Virus record (IMG/VR): IMGVR_UViG_3300020185_000067
Location: 1-50,902 of that record
Length of the DNA stretch: 50,902 bases
Reading direction: 5' to 3' (one strand)
Source of the DNA: a virus
The notes under the pieces are model-generated. The model did no database searches and was not told the origin of the DNA. It saw only the letters and a program-made list of their open reading frames with translations. This document shows positions 1 to 8,863 of this stretch, one piece after another (positions within the stretch are counted from its first letter, which is position 1; each line of letters opens with the position of its first letter). A program made the translations under genes and the position numbers.

Positions 1-1
1 C

Positions 2-310
2 GACAAGACTGCTATTTTAGATAACGATATGTACTTTACACTACTTGAGAGTAGGGGTATTAAGTACATTAAGCTAAGGAGATCAAAAGACTTTGGATCT
101 CTATCTGGTAGAGAGTTTGAGATAGGCGAAGAACATATATGGAGCGCAGGTGATTCTTTCTGGAAGCTTGCTAACAAGCATATGAGCGATCCATCATTAT
201 GGTGGGTATTGGCGATTATTAACAAGAAGCCAACGGATAATCATTGTGCAATCGGGGATGTTATCTACATTCCAAAAGAAGCATATTTAATAGCCGAGGC
301 AATGAGGTAA
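2..310 (+). CDS. gp53-like baseplate wedge protein with LysM-type domain (5' end cut by window edge)
   Basis: The frame is open to the left edge, so the gene probably begins outside the window; the internal ATG at 29 would give 93 aa. The C-terminal half reads like the LysM-type domain of T4-like gp53 baseplate wedge proteins: a WSAGDSFWKLA segment, then DPSLWWVLAIIN, then GDVIYIP, the usual order 'GD.fwkLA...Dp.lWWvia..N.kP...l..GD.i.IP'. Proteins of this type sit in the baseplate wedge of contractile-tailed phages. The next gene starts one base after the stop, so the two are probably co-transcribed late genes. Function is inferred from motif pattern only. Confidence 0.65.
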   Translation, partial: DKTAILDNDMYFTLLESRGIKYIKLRRSKDFGSLSGREFEIGEEHIWSAGDSFWKLANKHMSDPSLWWVLAIINKKPTDNHCAIGDVIYIPKEAYLIAEAMR

Positions 311-311
311 T

Positions 312-3300
312 ATGTCTAAGACTTTATTTAAAGAGGGCTTTTATTCCACTGTTGAAACCGACCACACCTTAGCAGCTAGTCTATTTAGGAACCATGAATC
401 TAAGATAACTGAATATAGGAGTCAATTAAGGAGGTTTTCCCCTCAAGCGTTGGCTCACCATGACCATCCGGAAGAACAATATGATAATATCGAGCAGGCA
501 AATTCTGTTCTTGACCTTGGAAACCCGAGCGCGCTGTATGCTAGATATCCCGAGAGGATTAGTTTTCGTAGCAAAGTATCAGCTGAAGAGAGATTTGCAT
601 TTAGGGTAACTTACTTGCCGGCACCGATTCAAGGAAAACCTAGTCTCAATGATAGTCACTTTTGGAAGTGGCATTATGGACTTCCAACAGGCCTAGATTG
701 GAACTCTGTCCATACCAATATATTATCAAAAATAGAGAAAGATAACCCAAGCGCTAAATCAGTAGAGGCGTTTAACACCTCTTCAGGCGCTTTATCTTTT
801 GCATCTGAAGCTGAAGACTGGTACACGTTATTATTTCTTTTGGGTACCCAATGGGACTCTAATAATAAGGGAAAAGACCTAACGGAAAGCGAAAAGGGTA
901 TCATATATGATATGTATATCAAGAATCCCTTGCTTGCTTGGGCTGGATCTGATGAAATTCGAAGGTCTGATAAGTTCAACGTAAAGACTAGGGAAGCACT
1001 ATCCTCGTATATACATAGATCTGGTACTAATATAATAGATTCTATCGCCAACGAGAATAGGAAGTCAGTAAAAAAGACGGCTAGTTTCGGTCATGCATAT
1101 GAGTCTATCTATGCCCAACCAGAGCAAGTAAGGACTGACGTTGCTCGTGAATTTTGGGATCAGGTATTTGGAAAGAAGAACGATAAATCCAAAGTAGAAT
1201 CCATAACGATAATGATTGGATTCAATGATTTTTTCGCACCAGATCTAAAAGAAGGTGAAGAAAAAGAAGTAGTCACACTAGAACAGCTCAAAAATGCATC
1301 CAAGTCTGCTGCTTCTGCTGAGATAAATGAAGCATATGCTGCCGCAGCCAACAAATTGGGAGTGAAGGCAAAAGATTATGGTAGTGATCCATCAAGCTTC
1401 ATAGACCTCATACAATGCTATTTGATAAATGAGATACCTTGGCCCATTCAAGATCCCGATATTTTGATTGGACAGGACACTACCGAATTGAAGATGATAC
1501 CTCAATGGTTCATAGATACTAACTTGGGCCCTACAATACCAGCCCCAGGCAATATAAATCTAGGCGAATCATCTAATGTGGATGGTCCATCGGAAGAGGG
1601 TAGGCAATATTCAACACCAAATGGTTTAGTAAAGGTAAATGAGGGTCATAGTCTACTAAACAAATTGCTTTTGAAGAGATTTTGGAAAGATGATGGTACT
1701 ATCTCTGATGATTTTTCCATCAATAATGTTGATAGTACTATGAATAAGAAGCTATTCTGGGTATACAAAGAAAATGGAGTAATTAAGAAAGAGGAATTAT
1801 TCCTAACAAAGGACCGACTAGTTGAAGACTATTGGATGAACAAAAAAGACTTCAATTGGGGAAACATAATGGAAACCTCAGATCTGAAGAAAAATAATTA
1901 TTTTTTAGAGAAAATAGATGTAAAGTTTGAAGGAACGAATCCATCTACAGCTAGAAAAGATGTGCAAGTTGAAATGGAATTTAAGATAAGTTCGCTAGAC
2001 TCTCTAGATTCACCTATTTCAAAGCCTATTTGGTTTGGGAACGAAAAAAATGAAGATATATCTAGCGAATTCCCGGAATCCTCAGCTGAGGGTGCTACTT
2101 CTGAGACAGTTAAGTTGTTTAATCTCGTAACACTACCAAACGATGGTAAAATATCAGGTACAAAAGAAGTGGATAATCCTAGGGCAGAGGTGGGAGAGTA
2201 TAGTCCTGATTATTCTAGAGTTAGACTTGTTATATTTGGAGACAAGCAAGATGAGGATTCACTTATCGTCGACCTAACAACAATTGATCACAGTATATCT
2301 AGAGACTCAGAAACAGGTGAAACCTCTTTTAAGATAAACTATCGTGGCTACTTTGAGAGTAGTCTCTCGATGCCCGACACAGATGTTCTAAGTACAGCAG
2401 AATTTAGAGAGACTAGGAGTATAGTGAAATCAAAGATAAGAGAACTTAAAGCTCAATGTAGCGATAATAGCAAAGCAGCTCTCAAAGAGGCTATTAGGTT
2501 AGAAAAAGTTTGGTACTCTTCCAACACTGCTAAGATAAAAACCGGAACAATAATCAATGATCTTATGATGAAAGGAAAAGTATTCTCCCTTACTGTAGAA
2601 AAAGACAACTTGGTTGCAGCAACGGCAGGTATCGACTTTGAAAAGAAATATTCCGTTGAACGTCTTATAAATCCCAATTTAATTATAACCTTGGATAGTG
2701 AGGGAGGAAAATTGGAAGACTTTACAAAGAAGTACGTCAAAGCTGTCGATGCCGTGGATGGATATGATACTGCAATAAGATCTAGTTTCGTATTTTTTGC
2801 CGACCTTATGGATACATTCTTCTCAGGAACACTTTCTGGGGGTTCCGAAATATTGAAGAACTTGAAGATGTTATTTGGAGAAATACATGTTGAAGATCCG
2901 TTAGAAGATAGTGGATATAGAATTTATAATCCACTAGATATACCAATAGATTTGGGATCATTTTCTATTTGGTTTGATAATAATGTTACTTCCAAAGGAG
3001 TAACGTTTTATCCCGCAGTTACTTTTTTGAGGAACTTTCTATTAAACTATATTGATCGATTTGTTGGTAATGTATGCTATGAGTATAGGGAAAATAGATC
3101 TCCAAATTATAGATTCTCATTCTTCTCTACAAGCAGGGAAGCCGAACTTCCTATAGGTAAATATCCCGTAGGAGAGAATGGTATTGAAACAGTTGGATTT
3201 GATATAGAATCAAGTACTGGAGAAAGTAATACTCCTATACTTCCGAGGCTGTCTGCTTTTGATATGAATAAGTCCAGAGATTATGTTGTGTTCTATCAAC

Positions 3301-3932
3301 ACACAAACTCAAACTTCTCAGGTATAAAATTCAACTTGGAAAATAATTATGTTCCGACAATAATATATGGAGTAAAAAACAATAAGTTTAATTGCGTATC
3401 AGATGTATCATTCTCCAAAACCGACTCGCCATTCCTTAGGGAAGCTAGGTATTTCAACAACGACTATGGTAGTCTAAGTCTACTATCAAATGTATATGAT
3501 CTAGACTTCTCTTTCAAGGATCGCAACTCAAACACCATATTCTATCCCGGAGTTATATTCGAGTTTATCTTGTTGGATTGGGGAAATGAATTTCATACAG
3601 ATCCACTGCTTATCTTAGCTGATAAGAGACATAAATCTATAAATATCGCAGAGAAAGCCAAAGCCTACGAAATGTTCGGCGAAGCTAACCCACATGTTGC
3701 AGGGACAGTTGCAAATATAACTGGCTTTGGTGGCTACTATATCGTTAAGTCAGTAGAGTACTCTTTAGGGCAAACAAATCAAGACTATACAATAAAAATA
3801 AGCTCCAAATTCATTGGAACAAACCACAAACCATTACTTGGGTCTCAAAAGGATGTATCGGTGGAAGATTCTCATTCACACTGTAATGCTCTGCTAGAAG
3901 ATATCATAAGTAAAACAAAAGTAGGAGAGTAG
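312..3932 (+). CDS. large putative virion (baseplate/tail) protein, 1206 aa
   Basis: No domain is recognised with certainty. The protein is long, acidic and hydrophilic, with no signal peptide and no membrane segment. The C-terminal part (about residues 900-1190) is rich in aromatic beta-strand-like stretches, and its last about 100 residues (DWGNEFHTDP, GTVANITGFGGYYIVKSVEY) look like a beta-rich tail-associated domain. It lies between a gp53-like baseplate gene and another structural-type gene with 1-bp spacings, which is the main reason for the virion assignment. No sigma70-like promoter precedes it, consistent with late expression. The exact role is unknown. Confidence 0.5.
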   Translation: MSKTLFKEGFYSTVETDHTLAASLFRNHESKITEYRSQLRRFSPQALAHHDHPEEQYDNIEQANSVLDLGNPSALYARYPERISFRSKVSAEERFAFRVTYLPAPIQGKPSLNDSHFWKWHYGLPTGLDWNSVHTNILSKIEKDNPSAKSVEAFNTSSGALSFASEAEDWYTLLFLLGTQWDSNNKGKDLTESEKGIIYDMYIKNPLLAWAGSDEIRRSDKFNVKTREALSSYIHRSGTNIIDSIANENRKSVKKTASFGHAYESIYAQPEQVRTDVAREFWDQVFGKKNDKSKVESITIMIGFNDFFAPDLKEGEEKEVVTLEQLKNASKSAASAEINEAYAAAANKLGVKAKDYGSDPSSFIDLIQCYLINEIPWPIQDPDILIGQDTTELKMIPQWFIDTNLGPTIPAPGNINLGESSNVDGPSEEGRQYSTPNGLVKVNEGHSLLNKLLLKRFWKDDGTISDDFSINNVDSTMNKKLFWVYKENGVIKKEELFLTKDRLVEDYWMNKKDFNWGNIMETSDLKKNNYFLEKIDVKFEGTNPSTARKDVQVEMEFKISSLDSLDSPISKPIWFGNEKNEDISSEFPESSAEGATSETVKLFNLVTLPNDGKISGTKEVDNPRAEVGEYSPDYSRVRLVIFGDKQDEDSLIVDLTTIDHSISRDSETGETSFKINYRGYFESSLSMPDTDVLSTAEFRETRSIVKSKIRELKAQCSDNSKAALKEAIRLEKVWYSSNTAKIKTGTIINDLMMKGKVFSLTVEKDNLVAATAGIDFEKKYSVERLINPNLIITLDSEGGKLEDFTKKYVKAVDAVDGYDTAIRSSFVFFADLMDTFFSGTLSGGSEILKNLKMLFGEIHVEDPLEDSGYRIYNPLDIPIDLGSFSIWFDNNVTSKGVTFYPAVTFLRNFLLNYIDRFVGNVCYEYRENRSPNYRFSFFSTSREAELPIGKYPVGENGIETVGFDIESSTGESNTPILPRLSAFDMNKSRDYVVFYQHTNSNFSGIKFNLENNYVPTIIYGVKNNKFNCVSDVSFSKTDSPFLREARYFNNDYGSLSLLSNVYDLDFSFKDRNSNTIFYPGVIFEFILLDWGNEFHTDPLLILADKRHKSINIAEKAKAYEMFGEANPHVAGTVANITGFGGYYIVKSVEYSLGQTNQDYTIKISSKFIGTNHKPLLGSQKDVSVEDSHSHCNALLEDIISKTKVGE

Positions 3933-3933
3933 T

Positions 3934-5115
3934 ATGTCTAGAGATTTCAATTCAACAAACGATGATGGAGCATTCAAGAGAATGGCTTACTCCCTGAAGT
4001 GGGGACAAGAAGCGTATAAAGACCCTTTTGATATAGCTCTGAAAGATGTTCATTTCGTAGAAAGACTGCATTATGGAGTAGTTGACCATGAAAACAACTC
4101 AATCATACCTAAAGATGAGAAGCTTACCTCTGTCGGTAAAGGAAGATTACTAGCACCAGTCGCCGATAGTCTTTCTCTGATGAGATTGAATCTTCAGGCA
4201 GCTTTCCAAAGAGGAATTATAACCGCTGAAGGTTTTAGCTTTGGTACAATGGAAGTCACAAATACATATAAAGACCCTAGGCTGAGTTACGCAGAATATT
4301 TGGGGGATATCCTACGATTCTACAACAATACACACATCCCAAATAGGATTGGTAAGGGTATTATAACACACTATGAATCATATGTAAACAACTTTTTTAA
4401 TTTAGTTTTGAATGATATAGTAGGAACTCCTATAACACTGACTAGGTGGAATACTTCTAATAATAGTAGTATATTAAATACTGGTTTATCTTTCTCTTAT
4501 TTAGATATACCTATGGATGGAGATCAATTGAAAGTAGATAGTATTATTGATAATCCTAATTTTGAGTATCTTAAGAATTTATCTATTAATATGGGATTTA
4601 GTATATCTAACATGAATCCTAATATATTAGTGTATGATATATCTAATACTACCAATAAAGGTATACTACAATTATATAATAGTTATTCTTTAACTTCTTT
4701 CTTTAGTAATAATTATTATAAAACATATAATATAGATAATAGTATACTGTATACTTATATTAATATATTTTATAATAAATATGTGCAGAAAAACTCATTC
4801 TCCAGAAAAGATGAAATAAAATGTGGAAGAGTAGTATCCTCTTTCATCAAACTAGAAACAATAGACCCACAGACTCGACCATACTCTGATTTAAAAGAAA
4901 TTGATATGTATATAAGACTAAGAAATTCAGAAGAAGGAAGGCCTTTTGGAGAGCAAACTATAAAGAATATCTATAAAAAAGCTAAATATCAACTGAAAAG
5001 ACTTGACAAGGCATCAGCAATGAGTTACATTAATAATGAGTTCAAGGATCAGTTGTGGAATAAGCCCGATGGATACCATGATCTCAAACAAAAACTTAGA
5101 AACAGAGGTTTGTAG
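3934..5115 (+). CDS. putative virion structural protein, 393 aa, with AT-rich internal patch
   Basis: Starts one base after the preceding stop. The N-terminal part (PFDIALKDVHFVERLHYGVVDHENN, read as two overlapping short runs) and the middle segment with NPNFEYLKN and SFFSNNYYKTYN resemble, by recollection, a conserved hypothetical virion protein of environmental myophages. Its middle holds a 'Pro/Asn-x-Asn-Pro-x-Ile/Trp' region followed by a Tyr-rich helix region. Residues of about 151-284 are encoded almost entirely by A/T-ending codons and have far lower GC than the flanks, yet the frame is intact. No catalytic motif, signal peptide or membrane segment is visible. Function unknown; tail or baseplate is likely from position. 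Confidence 0.5.
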   Translation: MSRDFNSTNDDGAFKRMAYSLKWGQEAYKDPFDIALKDVHFVERLHYGVVDHENNSIIPKDEKLTSVGKGRLLAPVADSLSLMRLNLQAAFQRGIITAEGFSFGTMEVTNTYKDPRLSYAEYLGDILRFYNNTHIPNRIGKGIITHYESYVNNFFNLVLNDIVGTPITLTRWNTSNNSSILNTGLSFSYLDIPMDGDQLKVDSIIDNPNFEYLKNLSINMGFSISNMNPNILVYDISNTTNKGILQLYNSYSLTSFFSNNYYKTYNIDNSILYTYINIFYNKYVQKNSFSRKDEIKCGRVVSSFIKLETIDPQTRPYSDLKEIDMYIRLRNSEEGRPFGEQTIKNIYKKAKYQLKRLDKASAMSYINNEFKDQLWNKPDGYHDLKQKLRNRGL

Positions 5116-5129
5116 TGCTTGGGGGCATT

Positions 5130-5154
5130 ATTCTCCTCTGAACGGAGGATGAAT
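5130..5154 (+). promoter_or_regulatory. stem-loop covering the Shine-Dalgarno and start of the polA-like gene
   Basis: ATTCTCCTC pairs with GAGGATGAAT (one bulged T), giving about 9 bp around a 6-nt loop. The 3' arm contains the GGAGG ribosome binding site and reaches the ATG at 5153, so folding would hide both. Translational control is inferred. Confidence 0.4.
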
Positions 5155-6340
5155 GATATTCCAGCTAATGGATAGCAAAATTGAATGTGCAGGAACATAC
5201 ATGAATGGGAAGTTTTTCCATGATAGAATCCCAAAAGGTATCAGCAAGACTTGGTCTTGGTCTAAACTTCTGTTTGGAAAAGATATCGATTATGCTCAGC
5301 TATGGGCCCTAGGATCTTCACTAGAGGATTCTTGCCCTAGTCACCTTGTGGAGAGGTGGGCAAAGGCTAACGGTCTGCTTAAGGCCCATTTTAAAGCCTT
5401 TAATACTTCCAAGATAGACCTGAACGATGTTTGTTTTTACGATGTTGTTCCTCAAAACCATTTGAGGCGTTATTTTGATTGTAAGAACGAAATAACCAAA
5501 TGGGTATTTGAAAACATTGAACGACCTAAGAATTATTACTTTCTCAAGGAGACATTCGATAATATTAGAATGTTGTCGTTGAAAAGGGTTAAAATTAATA
5601 CAATCGCCTTACATTCAGAGATAAGCTCCGAACCTAAGGCAAAATATTTATATGATAAGTTTCATGGAAGAGATGCTTTTGTTGATTACGACATTTTTGG
5701 AACAATAACGGGCAGATTAACCACGAAGAAAGATACATTTCCGATATTGAATCTAAAAAGAGAGCTAAAGAAACATGTCTATCCAACAAATGATTCTTTT
5801 TTAGAACTCGATTTCAATGCGGCGGAAATAAGAACCCTGTTTTCATTACAGGATAAAGAACAACCAGATGGAGATATACATGAGTGGAATATTGCGAACG
5901 TTTTTAAAGAGCAACTTAGCAGAGAACAAGCAAAACAAAAACTATTTGCTTGGATTTATAATCCAGAGTCAGAAGCATTACAATCTGATATCTACGACAG
6001 GGAAATCCTCATTGAGAAACATTACATAGACGGATTGGTTCATACGCCATTCAAAAGAGAGATTCCTTGCCCAAGAGCAAAAGCTCTCAATTACCTACTC
6101 CAATCAGCATCTTCTGATAACACAATGGATAGGTTCAATAAAATAAGTAAGTATCTCATTGGGAAGAAATCCCATGTTAGCTTTGTAATCCATGATAGCG
6201 TTATCATTGACCTCCACGAGGAGGATAGTGGTTTAATCCCGTATTTGGTTCAAATATTCGGAGACACTAAACTAGGAAAGTTCAAAGTAAATGTTTCACT
6301 AGGAAAAAGCCTAGGAAGCATGAAGAAATTTAAATGGTAG
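5153..6340 (+). CDS. short family A DNA polymerase (palm/fingers, no proofreading domain)
   Basis: All main family A motifs can be placed. TGRLTTKKDTFPILNL matches the pre-motif-A 'TGRLSS..PNLQNIP' segment. DFNAAEIR is motif A with the catalytic Asp. DIHEWNIANVF matches 'DIHTETASWMF'. REQAKQKLFAWIYN is the O-helix (R, K, F, Y conserved). NYLLQSASSDN matches the Q-helix, and VIHDSVI is motif C, where the usual HDE is HDS. At 395 aa there is no recognisable 3'-5' exonuclease domain. The start follows GGAGG by 4 nt. It could fill gaps or be a second polymerase beside PolIII alpha encoded at 32.5-36.3 kb. The first 130 residues are unassigned. Confidence 0.82.
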   Translation: MIFQLMDSKIECAGTYMNGKFFHDRIPKGISKTWSWSKLLFGKDIDYAQLWALGSSLEDSCPSHLVERWAKANGLLKAHFKAFNTSKIDLNDVCFYDVVPQNHLRRYFDCKNEITKWVFENIERPKNYYFLKETFDNIRMLSLKRVKINTIALHSEISSEPKAKYLYDKFHGRDAFVDYDIFGTITGRLTTKKDTFPILNLKRELKKHVYPTNDSFLELDFNAAEIRTLFSLQDKEQPDGDIHEWNIANVFKEQLSREQAKQKLFAWIYNPESEALQSDIYDREILIEKHYIDGLVHTPFKREIPCPRAKALNYLLQSASSDNTMDRFNKISKYLIGKKSHVSFVIHDSVIIDLHEEDSGLIPYLVQIFGDTKLGKFKVNVSLGKSLGSMKKFKW

Positions 6341-6349
6341 GAGAATAAA

Positions 6350-6733
6350 ATGTTAAATTTATTATTTTTAGTTGGTATCTCACAAGCAGCAGATGTTTAT
6401 AAGATAAGCAGGAAGGCTACTTTTCAATGGTATGAGCCAAATGGAGTCTGGAGACCTAGAAAAGGCGAGTCCTTTCCAAACACATTAATGCCTACCATCA
6501 TAGTTTATGATGACTACATCACAACAGATAAACTGACCTTGAAGTATTCAAGCATCACCGATGATGGAGACGTGAAGTGCTATGTAATCCGTGAAGATTA
6601 TAATCTGTGCCTAGAAAGGTCAACAGAGCGACTTGTTATGCAAAAAACTCACAAAAACGGTCAGATTTGGCTAACTGAGTTTAGAATAGCACTGTACAAT
6701 GGCTATCCTGCAACTCCCGGGAGTTTTAAATGA
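6350..6733 (+). CDS. small predicted secreted protein
   Basis: 127 aa. Residues 1-14 form a short hydrophobic signal-peptide-like segment with an Ala-Ala region (GISQAADVY) that could be cleaved. The remainder is soluble and aromatic-rich and has two Cys (CYVIRED and NLCLERS) that could form a disulfide in the periplasm. It follows the polymerase gene by 9 nt and overlaps the next gene by 4 nt, so it belongs to the same transcription unit. No family recognised. Confidence 0.6.
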   Translation: MLNLLFLVGISQAADVYKISRKATFQWYEPNGVWRPRKGESFPNTLMPTIIVYDDYITTDKLTLKYSSITDDGDVKCYVIREDYNLCLERSTERLVMQKTHKNGQIWLTEFRIALYNGYPATPGSFK

Positions 6734-7551
6734 TTGTAGTTGGACTTGGAAAAGCAGGAATTAATGTTTCTAAGATATTTGAGCGACATGATCAATATAA
6801 TATTTTACTTTTAGATGAAAACAACGGTATAGAGTCTAGAAGCACAGTTGAGGAGTATGATGCTCATCCGGTATCTATTGATCCCAATCTCGTCAAGGAT
6901 GAGCAAGAGGGGATTCTGTTCCTATGCGGCTCTGGTAAGATAGCTGGAGCCTCGTTAAGGGTTCTAGAGGCACTGAGCTCCATTGAAATGACTGTATTCT
7001 ATATTATACCAGACTTAGAGTTCGCATCACGAGAAGAGATATTAAGAAATAATGCACATTATAACATTTTACAGCAATATGCTAGATCTGGTAAGATAAA
7101 GAACATTATCTTATCTTCTAATAAAGAAATGATCTCTCAAGTTGGAACAGGTGTTTTATCGAAGTACTACGAAAAAGTAAATTTTCATATTTATTCAATT
7201 GTTCAAAATGTGATGTTCTGTATGCATACTTCTCCTGAGTTTGGAGCATTGCAAAAACCTAAGGAATATTCGAGGATTTCAACGCTGGGATATGGAAAAG
7301 TTGATGATAATGAAGAAAGTTTTCTCTTTCCACTTGACAACATTACCGAGACGTGTTATCTTTTCAATATAAGCGAAGATGATTTGGATAATGATGATTC
7401 ATTGCTCACGAAGATTCAAGCTAAAGTTAGAAACAATAGATCTGATGATAGAGATGCTTCATATGCAATCTGGAAATCTTCCGGAGATCATAGTGATCAT
7501 TATTCGATTCATTACACACATTATATACAACAAGAGGATTTGGGTGAATGA
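6730..7551 (+). CDS. divergent FtsZ/tubulin-like GTPase superfamily protein
   Basis: 273 aa. Order and spacing of segments follow FtsZ. VVGLGKAGINVSKIF resembles the N-terminal nucleotide-binding loop; FLCGSGKIAGAS occupies the tubulin signature position (GGGTGTGAA in FtsZ). IIPDLEFASREEI resembles 'PF.fEG..R', and KIKNIILSSNKEM resembles 'SLIvIpNDKL'. Finally HTSPEFGALQKPKEYSRISTLGYGKVDD resembles the 'INvDFADV+tvM...mGiG' region, quoted here only as its outline. The signature loop is degenerate and the Asp of the catalytic T7 loop is not obvious, so filament formation or GTPase activity is uncertain. Overlaps its neighbours by 4 nt on both sides. An unrelated Rossmann-type protein is the main alternative. 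Confidence 0.45.
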   Translation: MIVVGLGKAGINVSKIFERHDQYNILLLDENNGIESRSTVEEYDAHPVSIDPNLVKDEQEGILFLCGSGKIAGASLRVLEALSSIEMTVFYIIPDLEFASREEILRNNAHYNILQQYARSGKIKNIILSSNKEMISQVGTGVLSKYYEKVNFHIYSIVQNVMFCMHTSPEFGALQKPKEYSRISTLGYGKVDDNEESFLFPLDNITETCYLFNISEDDLDNDDSLLTKIQAKVRNNRSDDRDASYAIWKSSGDHSDHYSIHYTHYIQQEDLGE

Positions 7552-8027
7552 GTAATCCAAGAATAAGAAGCGAAGAAGCAAGCCTAATTTCACAGGCAAG
7601 AAAGAAGTTTATGGAAAATGGCCTAGAGTTTAAGGTAATAACAAAACCAGACGATTTTGATAATTTCTCTGTTTATGTTTTTAATTTAGAACACGACCTA
7701 ATTGATAAATACTACGGCTTAACGGTCTTACAGGCTCTTTCAAAAGCAATCATAGGAGAAGGCATAGATAGGGCCGTAGATGAGAATTCAGAAGAAGAAC
7801 TTGAACTTGTGGATCACCCCAATCATTATGGCGGAGTCGATGCTGAGCATGAAGTAATATCAGTTATTGAAGCTTGGGACCTTGGGTTCTCTCTTGGAAA
7901 TGTTGTTAAATACATCTCCAGGTCAGGTAAGAAGGTTGGTGTAGATAATATAGTAGACCTAGAGAAGGCCAAGTGGTATTTGGGAAGACACATAGCGAGA
8001 TTGAAATTGGAGCAGGAAAATGATTAG
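7548..8027 (+). CDS. DUF3310-containing protein
   Basis: 159 aa. The C-terminal half contains VDHPNHYGG, then VISVIEAWDLGFSLGNVVKYI, then DNIVDLEKAKWYLGRHI (given in parts), the hallmark of the phage DUF3310 family. That family is often annotated as nucleotide kinase or SaV-like, but its biochemical role is not established. The N-terminal half is unassigned. It overlaps the upstream gene by 4 nt (ATGA) and the downstream methyltransferase by 8 nt, indicating translational coupling. Confidence 0.75.
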   Translation: MSNPRIRSEEASLISQARKKFMENGLEFKVITKPDDFDNFSVYVFNLEHDLIDKYYGLTVLQALSKAIIGEGIDRAVDENSEEELELVDHPNHYGGVDAEHEVISVIEAWDLGFSLGNVVKYISRSGKKVGVDNIVDLEKAKWYLGRHIARLKLEQEND

Positions 8028-8652
8028 AGCAGACTTATTTTTAGATGAAGAAGGTGGTATCACTGAAAAGGATAAGTACTCTATCATCTATTGTGACCCT
8101 CCTTGGGATTATAAGGGTGGTAAGCAACATAGTGGCTCCGAAGGTGTAGAAACTGGCGGAGCGATCAAGCATTATAGCACCGTGAAGGTGAAGAAGTTGA
8201 AAGATTATCCAATGGAATCTATTTGCGAGAAAGATTGCCTCATGTTTATGTGGACATCCAGCCCCCATTTAGATCAGGCAATAAACCTTATGGGCTCATG
8301 GGGATTCGATTATAAGACAATCGCTTTCGTATGGCATAAGGGAAAGACAAATCCCGGATATTACACAATGAGCCAGTGCGAGATTGTATTGGTTGGAAAG
8401 AGAAAGAAAGGGAAGATACCTCAACCACGAGGTGCAAGAAATATCCGACAGTTCTTACAAGAGGACAGAGGAAAACACTCAGCGAAGCCTTCTGAGATCA
8501 GAGACAGGATTAACCTTATGTTTCCATCACAAAAGAAGATTGAGCTGTTTTCTAGAGAGGAAGCAGAAGGTTGGGACTGTTGGGGATTTGGTGTAGAAGG
8601 GAAAGACAAAGAATATCTAGATAAGTTGAAAAAAGAACAAGAAACGACTTGA
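8020..8652 (+). CDS. MT-A70 family DNA N6-adenine methyltransferase
   Basis: 210 aa. The catalytic DPPW motif lies at residues 26-29, followed by the family pattern LMFMWTSSPHL, FVWHKG and SQCEIVLVGKRKKG, and AKPSEIRDRI near the C terminus. MT-A70 enzymes transfer a methyl group from SAM to N6 of adenine; phage members usually modify DNA, giving protection from restriction. It ends its operon: a sigma70-like promoter starts 4 nt before its stop codon. One of four methyltransferases in the window. Confidence 0.88.
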   Translation: MIRADLFLDEEGGITEKDKYSIIYCDPPWDYKGGKQHSGSEGVETGGAIKHYSTVKVKKLKDYPMESICEKDCLMFMWTSSPHLDQAINLMGSWGFDYKTIAFVWHKGKTNPGYYTMSQCEIVLVGKRKKGKIPQPRGARNIRQFLQEDRGKHSAKPSEIRDRINLMFPSQKKIELFSREEAEGWDCWGFGVEGKDKEYLDKLKKEQETT

Positions 8653-8677
8653 CAAGATATATATAACGTGTTACATT
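8649..8677 (+). promoter_or_regulatory. sigma70-type promoter for the RNA-rich gap
   Basis: TTGACA, 17-bp spacer, TACATT, followed by ACTAATATAAG. Overlaps the end of the MT-A70 gene and points to the tRNA-like region. It shares the repeated motif described in the findings. Confidence 0.75.
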
Positions 8678-8749
8678 ACTAATATAAGAAAGAGCTAGCG
8701 TTGCTAGTCTTAGTTGATAACATCCTAAGTTAAACAATTGTTACATTTT

Positions 8750-8837
8750 TGCTCGGCTGTACGGTTACAGATAACGATGTGGGCAGGCGCTCTATCTAAA
8801 GCATCGAATTATGGGGTTCAAATCCCTATTCGAGCAC
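8750..8837 (+). tRNA. tRNA-like element with oversized anticodon loop, probably degraded
   Basis: TGCTCGG pairs with TCGAGCA as a 7-bp acceptor stem, CTGT/ACAG can form a D stem, CGATG/CATCG an anticodon stem, and TGGGG-TTCAAAT-CCCTA a good T arm. The loop in the anticodon position is 22 nt instead of 7, so no anticodon can be assigned, and one extra base sits between T arm and acceptor. No CCA is encoded. It may be a tRNA with a small insertion, or a decaying one. Confidence 0.4.
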
Positions 8838-8863
8838 TTTATCAAAAAAACATGTACTATATA

